A stretch of 64,000 bases of DNA from assembly GCA_937981585.1 (NCBI GenBank), contig CALJOA010000002.1, forward strand, positions 1 to 64,000, read 5' to 3'. The position numbers were made by a program, and so were the translations under genes. The stretch is from an uncultured Pirellulaceae bacterium. Its GTDB lineage: Bacteria; Planctomycetota; Planctomycetia; Pirellulales; Pirellulaceae. Shown in pieces: positions 35,301-42,166 of this stretch; the stretch's first letter is position 1, and every line of letters begins with the position of its first letter. The notes under the pieces are model-generated. The model was not told the DNA's origin, did no database searches, and saw only the letters and a program-made list of their open reading frames with translations.

Positions 35301-35817
35301 GCGTTTTGAGCTCCAATCGGTGATTGATCCGACTGTCAAAATTGGTAACCGCAGCAGAGCCATTGAATTTACTCGGCTGGCAGGTGAATTGATGAATGAA
35401 GTCAATGCCGCTGGTGGATTGATCAAGGAGCGTGAAGAACAACTCGACAAAATGATCAAAATCATCAAGTCGTCCAACCAAGGCACGCCAGCATTGCTTG
35501 CCCAAGCTCAAAAGTTCAAGGCCAAACTCATGACTTTCACAGAAGAGCTGAGCGGGGACGAGCTTCGAAAATCGAAGCATGCTGAATCAGAACCTGGTAT
35601 CGACAGTCGCTTGCGAAACGCTGCTTCGGGAGCTGTTAAAAGCATTCACGGGCCGACCAAAACTCACCGCCAGCAGTTTGAAATCGCTAAAGACAGGTTC
35701 AACAAAATTAAGAAGGATATTCGAAAAGTAGTTGAAGTTGACCTGGAGCAATTTGAGAAGAAACTCGACAAGGCAGGGTTGCCATGGACTCCGGGACGCC
35801 GTTTACCAGGCAAGTAA
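32356..35817 (+). CDS. Secreted BNR/VPS10-like beta-propeller protein
   Basis: Large exported protein, 1,153 aa. The signal peptide (FRPLLIWALIFGLSVCW) begins at ATG 32356; the upstream TTG-initiated frame is not credible. A charged Lys/Glu/Thr linker follows (residues about 55-110). At least nine BNR-type motifs of the form S/T-x-D-G-G-x-T-W are seen, for example SHDGGKSF, TNDGGENW, STDGGKTW, SIDGGRTW, SENGGKTW and STDRGRTW. This is the pattern of sortilin/VPS10-like and sialidase-like propellers. The C-terminal about 300 residues hold an FN3-like strand region and a long helical segment. It may bind glycans or proteins at the cell surface; the ligand is unknown. It stands alone, downstream of the kinase. 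Confidence 0.85.
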   Translation: MFSFRPLLIWALIFGLSVCWENQVVALSLPQAQTDQTEIDNAQLDQASEEVPAKRKRKRRSAARQKKQQEEKGKGKDSDPKTETEKTETDTDKKDATKIDSGQFSSALKFRNIGPAFMSGRIADIAIDQNNPNTWYIGAGSGGVWKTQNSGTTWKPIFDDQPVYSIGCITIDPSNSSTVWIGTGENNGGRHVSFGDGVYVSHDGGKSFANKGLKESEHIGKIVVDPRDSNRVFVASQGPLWSSGGQRGLYKTNDGGENWDLVLSSGEYTGVTDVVIDPNNPDVLYAATHQRHRTVWALVNCGPESAIHKSTDGGKTWKKLKSGLPSGDVGKISLGVSPFDSNVVYATIELPGRKDYTSTGGFWRSENAGASWEKVSDQIAGGTGPHYYQELFCDPHRKDVLYQADVYLRRSIDGGRTWKSVEGKHKHVDNHAVAFHPSDKDFLAVGCDGGVYISQDFAKTYRFVSNLSLTQFYKLSLDNEIPFYHVAGGTQDNNSQYGPVRTRNVQGIMNSDWRITIGGDGHDNAIDPKDPNTIYGESQQGYIRRFDRRTGQAVDIRPQPGDGEESLRFNWDSPILISPHSHKRLYFGSKRLHRTDDRGDSWRTVSPDLSKNINRLSLPIMGRIPSIDAGYDLLAMSRFGNITSISESPLVEGLLYVGTDDGLIQVSENGGKTWRKIDRIFDVPEDFFVNDIKADLHDADTVYACIDDHKTGDFKPYLIRSTDRGRTWESMAGDLPEKHLVWRIVQDHKRKDLFFLATEFGIFCTLDAGEKWFQLKSGLPTISFRDLEIQPEMDDLVGASFGRGFYVLDDYSLLRDVTPELFKKNEFHLFPTRTAFWYQQDDLLGGRVASQGDSHFSADNPTYGATFTYFNRDGFESLKSKRKKMESKLAKENKDIPTPSWEDLKAERDEIGPTVFLEVKDAKGKLVKRLDGSNGKGIQRTTWNMRFGNTGGLGGPLAGPGSYTVQAFRLVDGKSSVLCEPQRFELQSVIDPTVKIGNRSRAIEFTRLAGELMNEVNAAGGLIKEREEQLDKMIKIIKSSNQGTPALLAQAQKFKAKLMTFTEELSGDELRKSKHAESEPGIDSRLRNAASGAVKSIHGPTKTHRQQFEIAKDRFNKIKKDIRKVVEVDLEQFEKKLDKAGLPWTPGRRLPGK

Positions 35818-35910
35818 CTTTTGAACCAGCAGACGATGATCCAGAGAAGAAGCAATATCAGTTGTGGATTTTTGATACGGACAAAGGGCAGGCTCACCGA
35901 GGCTGTGATT

Positions 35911-36014
35911 TTATTAGCCGTTTGGGCGATAGCCCCGGTTGAACTGCCATTAACCGTGGCTATCGCCAAAACGGCTGATGTTGTTAAGGAGTGTTTTGAA
36001 AAAATCACAACCTA
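35911..36014. repeat. Palindromic intergenic element, short copy
   Basis: Near-perfect 27-nt arms (35914-35940 and 35952-35978) form a hairpin with an 11-nt loop; core words are GGGCGATAGCCCCGGTT and AACCGTGGCTATCGCC. The right flank (GATGTTGTTA...TTTTGAAAAAATCACA) is shared with the copy at 52283. It carries no coding capacity and resembles REP/BIME-type elements. Confidence 0.75.
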
Positions 36015-36462
36015 ACCCAGTTGATGGCGGTGTGTTCGATATTGTCGACGGATCAAAGCAGGTGGTAGTCCCGATCAAAGCTCACTTGCCTGTAAAGAAA
36101 GCCATTCAGTTCGCCGTGACGGTCGAGATCCTGAGCGGCGTTGCTGTTTGTTTCCAAGCGGGAGAAGATTCCTGTGTTGGCGGCTGTTGAATAGCTGCCG
36201 TCATAACGCGGATCCGTTTCTCAAACTTCTGGCCAAGCCTTGCCGATCGACTCGGGCTCAGCTTGAAAGCGATGAATCGTGCAACTCGCTTGGATCTTGG
36301 GCAGTTCTGCATCAGAAGAAGCCGCTTCTCGGCGGAATTTGGCGGAAAGTTTGAGAGGTTTCTTTTTTTCCTTTGTGTCTTCCTGTCTTTGTGCGAGAAA
36401 AACTCTGCTGCTTCTGCTGAGGCAGATTCGTTTTTGTTACAGAGGCGGTTTTGGATCGAAAC
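36015..36462. other. Gene-poor stretch downstream of rpoD
   Basis: About 450 nt without a convincing gene. A minus-strand ORF of 135 codons has very unusual composition (Lys/Arg/Ser-rich) and no start signal. The DNA at 36340-36420 has simple C/T-rich runs, possibly a decayed repeat. Confidence 0.4.
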
Positions 36463-36492
36463 AAAAAAGGGCAGGAATAATCCTGCCCTTTG
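36463..36492 (-). terminator. Intrinsic terminator of rpoD
   Basis: On the minus strand the stem AAAGGGCAGGA/TCCTGCCCTTT with a 4-nt loop is followed by TTTG. It starts about 24 nt after the rpoD stop codon. Confidence 0.85.
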
Positions 36493-36515
36493 AGTTTCAT
36501 TTTGTATCGCCACAA

Positions 36516-38036
36516 CTAGTCGAGAAATCCGACGAGTTCCTGTGAACGGCTTGGCTGTTGCAGCTTGCGAACGGCCTTAGCTTCGATCTGTCGGATTCGC
36601 TCACGGGTTACTTTGAAGATGTGACCGACTTCTTCAAGCGTGTAGCTGTAGCCATCACCAAGCCCGTATCGGAGCTTGATAATTTCTCGCTCACGATAGC
36701 TGAGCGTCTTGAGCACATCCTGAATTCGGCCGCGAAGCATTTCCTGTGACGCGCCGATTGAAGGACTCTCGGCTTCGCCGTCGGGTAAGAGGTCGCCGAA
36801 GTGGCTGTCCTCGCTATTGCCGACTGGACGATCGAGGCTGATCGGGTAGCGGCTCATCGCCAATACTCGTCTCGCTTCGTCGATCGTTGTCTCACTGCGA
36901 CGGGCGACTTCTTCGAGTGTTGGCTCGCGACCAAGCTCCTGAAGCAACTGTCGTGAAACCGTTCGGACACGAGACATCGTCTCAACCATGTGAACCGGAA
37001 TACGAATCGTCCGGCTCTGGTCGGCAACGGCTCGCGTGATCGCCTGGCGAATCCACCATGTCGCGTAAGTACAGAACTTGAATCCGCGACGATATTCGAA
37101 CTTATCGACCGCTCGCATCAAACCAGCGTTACCTTCCTGAATCAAATCAAGGAAGCTCAATCCACGGTTGCGGTATTTCTTGGCGATCGAAACAACTAGA
37201 CGAAGGTTACCTTCGGAAAGTTCACGCTTGGCCTTCTGATATTTCGTGTAAATCTGACGAAGGAATTTTACCCGAGTCCGTAGGCTGGCTGGTGATTCTT
37301 GGCACGCCAGCAAGATCGTCCGCATTTCCTGAATCCAAGGCTCGCGTTCGCTGGCTGGCTTTTTCGTCTTTTTATGTTTCTTGATTTTGGCGGCGAGTTC
37401 ATCAACCCGAATACTGAAATCTTCGATCGTGCGAATCATCGACTCAATTCGCTGGGTACGCAGACCAAGCTCTTCGATCAGGCGAACAGCCCGGCGACGT
37501 CGACGGCCGAGGTTCTGCCACGCTTCACGTTTGCGGCTTGGTTTTTGAGTTTTCGAGAATGCCGTCAAAAAGTCGTGACGATTTCGCTTGAGCAAAACTG
37601 ACAACGTATTAAGGTTGTGAGGGATGCGACCAAGAATCTGTTCCTTTTCCAAACGATCGGTTACCGAGACTTGAACGGTACGATCAAACGGAAGTTCACC
37701 ACGGTGAACACGAACCAGAGTTTTGTAAGCCGACCGAATGACGTAATCGCATTCAAGAAGTTTGGTACGAAACTCGCGACGAGTCACTTCGATGCGCTTG
37801 GCAAGCGTGATTTCTTCGGTACGCGTCAGCAAAGGAATTTCACCCATTTGCGTCAGGTACATGCGAACCGGATCATCTGACCACGAATCCGATTCTTCCA
37901 TTCCACTAGCTAAAGGCTTGGCAGCTTCAGTTTCGGCCGGCGGTGTTGTGCTGCTGGCTTCGACAACTTCTTCAAAACGCTTGGGGGCAACGCGTGTGCG
38001 TGTTTTGTCGTCATCTTCTAGGAGGGTGTCGAACAA
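36516..38036 (-). CDS. rpoD: Primary RNA polymerase sigma factor
   Basis: Housekeeping sigma factor, 506 aa. Region 1.2 starts near residue 54 ([19 protein letters not shown]). Region 2 near 273-345 contains the hallmark [26 protein letters not shown] (across two motifs) and [18 protein letters not shown]. Region 3 follows (IRIPVHMVE). Region 4 ends with [17 protein letters not shown]. Region 1.1 is short or absent, and the spacer between 1.2 and 2 is about 180 residues, rich in basic residues. Monocistronic, with a strong terminator. The -10-recognising residues look normal, in line with the TACAAT/TATATT boxes seen elsewhere. Confidence 0.96.
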   Translation of the reverse strand: MFDTLLEDDDKTRTRVAPKRFEEVVEASSTTPPAETEAAKPLASGMEESDSWSDDPVRMYLTQMGEIPLLTRTEEITLAKRIEVTRREFRTKLLECDYVIRSAYKTLVRVHRGELPFDRTVQVSVTDRLEKEQILGRIPHNLNTLSVLLKRNRHDFLTAFSKTQKPSRKREAWQNLGRRRRRAVRLIEELGLRTQRIESMIRTIEDFSIRVDELAAKIKKHKKTKKPASEREPWIQEMRTILLACQESPASLRTRVKFLRQIYTKYQKAKRELSEGNLRLVVSIAKKYRNRGLSFLDLIQEGNAGLMRAVDKFEYRRGFKFCTYATWWIRQAITRAVADQSRTIRIPVHMVETMSRVRTVSRQLLQELGREPTLEEVARRSETTIDEARRVLAMSRYPISLDRPVGNSEDSHFGDLLPDGEAESPSIGASQEMLRGRIQDVLKTLSYREREIIKLRYGLGDGYSYTLEEVGHIFKVTRERIRQIEAKAVRKLQQPSRSQELVGFLD

Positions 38037-38959
38037 TTTGAACTCCTGCGCAATTGCTAAAATGTTTCAATGATTTGAGTCTGTGGAAGTCGTGAGACTA
38101 AACACCGACGAACTTCTTTACCACTTGGAAATGCGAACCCATGGCGAAGAAACAAATGGAAGAAATTCCAATTAGCCAACACGTACAGTCATGCTCGATT
38201 GTTCCATCAATCACTACGGTCTCAATCGACCAGACCAAGCTTGAATTGCCTGAATAAGTCAGGCTTGAGTCAATGTTGATCTCCAGCACTAATCAACGAT
38301 CCATCTCTGTGCGTTGATAAATGACTTGTTAACAGCCCTGTCCCATGTTGCCGTGCGCAGAATCTTTCTCACCGGTTCCCGCGTTGGGTTGCCTTTCGGC
38401 GTCTAGCAATCAAACTGACTCGATTAAAAAGGGAGGTCAGGACCAGAAGTGGATCAAGACGGAACCCTGGGTGGGCTGTTGAAACAGCATGAGTTTTGAT
38501 TTGCTGGTCCAATTGTAACTTGGGGGGGTGGATCGTCCACCCAAAAATAAATTTGCCCCACGTTTTTCGAATACTTGTGCTCGGGGCGCGTTAACGAGAG
38601 AGGCGTTGACCTGATCGGTTAATATCAGCATTTTAAAACGACCCAATCAACCGTAATAGTTTGGTGTCCCGAGAATTAGGACCAAGCAGGCTCCAAGTCG
38701 GGTCAGGCCCCGACTAAGCCGGGTTGAAATATTGGGCGAGCCAGTTCACGCTACAAGGCTCGGTCAGGTTTGAAAATTGCGGAGATTTGCTAGTTTTAGT
38801 GACAGCAAGAATTGCGTGTCTCTGGTCGACACTTTCAACCTGCCAAACCAAAATCTCTGATTTAGTATCGAGACTGCAACTGGACGTGTCTCATCAAGGC
38901 AAGCGATCTTCAGTGCCCGTTTTTCAACTCACACCCTTATCGAGCAATATTGGATTGCA
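38037..38959. other. 920-nt region between rpoD and the zinc-ribbon gene
   Basis: No ORF here looks real. A 17-nt palindrome GGGTGGATCGTCCACCC lies near 38525-38541 without a T-tract in either direction. The region must contain the rpoD promoter and that of the plus-strand gene. No known structured RNA was recognised, although a covariance search could reveal one. Confidence 0.45.
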
Positions 38960-39517
38960 ATGTCACTTCGATATCTTTTTCCTTGCACCGATTGCGAATT
39001 CAAATTTGAACTGGTCAGCAGGCAGGCTGGGCAAGAACTGGTTTGTCCCGACTGTGGCAACGCGACACAGGCCCCAAAATTGGGGACGCTCAAGAAGCTT
39101 GAACTGGCGGAGTCGGCCAGTGAAGTATCTGACTTCAGAGCCAATCGCCAGAATTCGAATACTGGGGGATGGAAGAATATTCTATTCGTGAGTGGACTGG
39201 CACTGGCGATTATTGCTGGAGTTGCCGGTTTTTCCCTTTACCGGTTTGCGCAATCCAAAATCGTCGAGTTTGACGTAGAGCGAGAGATCGAGAAATTTGA
39301 GGAGTGGATCGACGAGAATCCGCCCACCAGCGTGCTGGGAACCTACGTTCAAATGGAGGTCGGCAAAGGGCTGCCTGAATGGCAAGAGTTGCCGCACATC
39401 GGTGAGAACAAACAGGCCGCCATCCTCAAGAAATTCGCGTATGGATTATTCGGGCTCTCGGGCCTGGGACTGCTGACGTTGATCGGATCTTTCCTGATTC
39501 CTAAACGGAAAAGCTGA
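38960..39517 (+). CDS. Zinc-ribbon membrane protein, unknown function
   Basis: No named family. It is 185 aa. The N-terminal zinc ribbon has two CxxC pairs (PCTDC at residues 8-12 and VCPDC at 28-32), followed by a polar linker. Two hydrophobic segments follow at about 73-92 and 158-178, and a short KRKS tail. The region between the helices (about 90 residues, acidic) is probably periplasmic. Small zinc-ribbon membrane proteins of this layout are common in planctomycetes. Confidence 0.72.
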   Translation: MSLRYLFPCTDCEFKFELVSRQAGQELVCPDCGNATQAPKLGTLKKLELAESASEVSDFRANRQNSNTGGWKNILFVSGLALAIIAGVAGFSLYRFAQSKIVEFDVEREIEKFEEWIDENPPTSVLGTYVQMEVGKGLPEWQELPHIGENKQAAILKKFAYGLFGLSGLGLLTLIGSFLIPKRKS

Positions 39518-39700
39518 AACAGTCGTCGCATTTGAGGGCCGAAGTAATTTGGCCGAACCTAAATGAGCTTTCGAGATGTCTGTGTCTTCGCGAGCCCAGT
39601 CGGACTTGTCCTTGAGAAAGTCACGGAGCTGAACCACTCAATCGTCGATTGGACGTCGATATCCTGAGTTTGGTTTTCGAGGGGTGTTTCGGTTTTAGCC

Positions 39701-41209
39701 TTATCCATCGGAGGAAGGCTCCTGGCCCGGCCTCAGATTGAGCAACTTACGAAGTCCTCGTTGAACGTATTTGAACTTGACCGGTAACGGCATCTGCAAA
39801 CGATGTTCGTTGATCAGTTCGGGTTTTACATACTTCTCAAGCTTTTCCATCGCAAACAGGATCGCGGGAAGCCCAGAAGTATGTTCTCCATTGGCAAAGT
39901 CCTCGAAGGCTTTGACTCCGGCTCGGCCAAGCCCCGCACATCCAAACAACACGCAGTCGGCTGGCAAGTCCTCGGCTGGATCTAGATCCGAGAAACGGGC
40001 TAGGCCACGTACGGGATCACTTGTGATCAGCACGCGATAGCCGATTTCTTTCAGCCGTTCTCGCAAGCTGTTTTGGACTTTAACGTTGGATTCGATCAAC
40101 AGCAAAGTCTTGCCACGACCTTCGTCGGCTTTGGAGACTAGCTTGCTGTACGCTTCTGCCTCTTGGGCAGAGAGATTTGCATCGTACTTCTTCAAGTCTC
40201 CCGCTTCGATCGCTTTGATAACGCCTTCGGTTTCTTCCTGTACCAGCTTCGCCGTCTGGATTCGTTTTTCAGGATCAATCTCCATCATGCGATTGACCAG
40301 ATTCACCAACCGATGGGGCAAGTCAGGATCATGAATCGTGATTGGTTTGGTGTCTTTGAATCGGCCGGCTGAAAGACGTTTGATTCGTTCCCGGGTTTCG
40401 CTCAGTGGTGGTTCGCCGGTAACCATCTGGTAGAGCATGCAGCCAACGAAAAAGAGATCGCTTCGCGTATCGTTTCGTCGGGCTCCAGTACATCGTTCCA
40501 GGCCGGCGTAATCGATACTGCGCGGAACGCCATTGGTATCATCGCTGCTGACAGTTGCCAATCCAAAGTCAACCAGTTTGGCTTGGCCACGAGCTGAGAG
40601 CAGTACGTTGGAGAGCTTCATGTCGCGATGATAGACATTGAAGGTTGCCGCGTGTGCCAGTCCAGCGGCAATATCACGAGTGATCTTCAACGCAGTGACG
40701 TGCGGAATCTTTTTATGGGCCCGCACGTATTCGCGCAGGTTTTGGCCTTCGACAAAGTCCATCACCATATAGAAACGGCCTTTGTCTTCGTCGACTTCGA
40801 AAATTGGAACGATGTTGGGGTGACGCAGATCCATCACCATTCGGGCTTCGCGAAGAAACGACTCACGGCTGTCCGCGTCGGCACTGAACCGCTGGCGGAG
40901 CACTTTGACCGCTTTGACTTCACCGGTTGTTGAGTGAACGGCACGATAAACACGGGCGAATGTTCCGGCTCCAATGAGATAGAGGACTTTCCACTTGTTG
41001 TAGAAATAGCCGCGCCGTTGACCATCAACCACTCGCGAGATCTGCCAGTTGGTCATCTGCTCTTTTTCGAGCAGCGTCATGATGAAGTCGTTGAAGCTGG
41101 CGCGACCACGACCGCCGGAGGCCGCCAGAACCTCTTCAAGCTCTTTGTTTCCCATCAATCCGCAATCGTAGATACGTTGTGCGAGTTGATCGGATGAAAG
41201 TTCACTCAT
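39701..41209 (-). CDS. Serine/threonine kinase fused to a degenerate receiver domain
   Basis: Soluble kinase, 502 aa from ATG 41209 (TTG 41245 is the alternative). An N-terminal helical module (1-68) precedes the kinase domain at about 75-340: GAGTFARV, VKAVK with Lys102, HRDMKLSN (194-201), DFG (214-216). Residues 367-490 have the strand/helix spacing of a response-regulator receiver: TLLLIESN, ADCVLFGCAG, PAILFAMEK, QMPLPVKFK. The expected acidic pair is replaced by Glu-Ser-Asn and the phosphoacceptor position by FGC, so it should not be phosphorylated. It could be a binding or localisation module. No membrane segment. Encoded next to no obvious partner. Confidence 0.88.
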   Translation of the reverse strand: MSELSSDQLAQRIYDCGLMGNKELEEVLAASGGRGRASFNDFIMTLLEKEQMTNWQISRVVDGQRRGYFYNKWKVLYLIGAGTFARVYRAVHSTTGEVKAVKVLRQRFSADADSRESFLREARMVMDLRHPNIVPIFEVDEDKGRFYMVMDFVEGQNLREYVRAHKKIPHVTALKITRDIAAGLAHAATFNVYHRDMKLSNVLLSARGQAKLVDFGLATVSSDDTNGVPRSIDYAGLERCTGARRNDTRSDLFFVGCMLYQMVTGEPPLSETRERIKRLSAGRFKDTKPITIHDPDLPHRLVNLVNRMMEIDPEKRIQTAKLVQEETEGVIKAIEAGDLKKYDANLSAQEAEAYSKLVSKADEGRGKTLLLIESNVKVQNSLRERLKEIGYRVLITSDPVRGLARFSDLDPAEDLPADCVLFGCAGLGRAGVKAFEDFANGEHTSGLPAILFAMEKLEKYVKPELINEHRLQMPLPVKFKYVQRGLRKLLNLRPGQEPSSDG

Positions 41210-41412
41210 TTTTATCGATCCAAGAAGCGGGATTGCCGCTCGCAAGGGCTAATGCTGTTTACCAAAAGAACGCGGCTTGGTGACCAAAAGGAAGGCTAAG
41301 TCTTAATAATATTCGAAACCCTTGAATGCGACAACTTTACAACGTTGCCCACGGATATTTGTTCCGTTTGAGAGTTGTCGGCGTGGTGGACTTCCGGTGA
41401 AGCGTCAGTGGG
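41210..41412. other. Intergenic region upstream of the receiver-kinase gene
   Basis: About 200 nt with no gene. AT-rich near 41290-41330, where the kinase promoter probably lies. Confidence 0.35.
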
Positions 41413-41426
41413 AGAAAAAAGGAAGA

Positions 41427-41460
41427 GCCAATCCCTTTAATCGGATCGGCCCTTCCCTAA
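41427..41460 (-). terminator. Intrinsic terminator
   Basis: On the minus strand GGAAGGGCCGATCC pairs with GGATTGGCTCTTCC (two G-U pairs) around an 8-nt loop and is followed by a T-run. It lies about 90 nt after the stop of the 91-aa conserved protein gene. Confidence 0.8.
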
Positions 41461-41543
41461 GGACAGGGAGACAATGTCTTGCTCAACGCCAGGGTTGATT
41501 TTCGAGTCTTGAGACAGCTCTCTTGAGACAGCTCTCAATAGGC

Positions 41544-41819
41544 TTACAGCTCACCTTCTTCCAAAGCACTCTTGAACGAGTCTCGCTCGCGGCGAGTGGC
41601 TTCGAGGTCGAACATCAAGTATTTCATGTCCATGCGAAGCTGACTCAACGCTTCCTGAATCAAATTCAAGATTCGACGTCGGCGTCTGGTGTACTCAACT
41701 ACGCGATTCATCGGCTGTTCCAACTGAGAGCGATACTCTTCAGGAAGTGCCCGCACTGCCGTGATTAGGTCATTGAGATCAAGTGGAAGTTGGTCCGTTT
41801 TAGCGTTTGTCTTATTCAT
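41544..41819 (-). CDS. Small conserved helical protein
   Basis: 91 aa from ATG 41819; the longer open frame to 41948 reads through non-coding DNA. The protein is almost entirely helical and charged: LNDLITAVRALPEEYRSQLE, then TRRRRRILNLIQEALSQLRMD and FDLEATRRERDSFKSALEEGE. I believe similar proteins occur across planctomycetes without assigned function. The basic cluster and coiled-coil character suggest DNA or protein binding. It has its own terminator. Confidence 0.75.
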   Translation of the reverse strand: MNKTNAKTDQLPLDLNDLITAVRALPEEYRSQLEQPMNRVVEYTRRRRRILNLIQEALSQLRMDMKYLMFDLEATRRERDSFKSALEEGEL

Positions 41820-42166
41820 AGTTGTCGTCGCCTGTTGAAGTTGCCCTGTTTGTCTTGGGTGTTCCTTTTGTCTGACTGGCAATAAAGCACTCGTGGTGCC
41901 AAACCTCGTGGGCCAAAACTGGTTTGGATTCAAAACTGTTGCTAGCACGGGGTTTTTCGAGTTTTCCAGCGCCCCACGGGTTTTGACTCAGCGCTGCCCA
42001 ACGTTGAGAAAAGACAACGCTTTGACATGGCGAGTGCACGCATATCCTGATAAAAGCTGGGCGAACTCTCCTTTGGTGTGATTTCACCAATGTTGAAAAA
42101 ACGCCTCACATCTAAAAGCCAGATGTGGGTTTCTCGAAACCATGTTGTTTTCAAGCGGCAGTGAAA

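Noticed and set aside
36106-36513. Minus-strand ORF of 135 codons downstream of rpoD
   Set aside because: It overlaps the rpoD terminator, has biased composition and no ribosome binding site.
38525-38541. GGGTGGATCGTCCACCC as an intrinsic terminator
   Set aside because: Neither strand has a T-tract after the stem; the A-rich side lies on the wrong side for the plus strand.
38437-38646. 69-codon minus-strand ORF upstream of rpoD
   Set aside because: It includes a GC-rich palindrome and lacks coding character.
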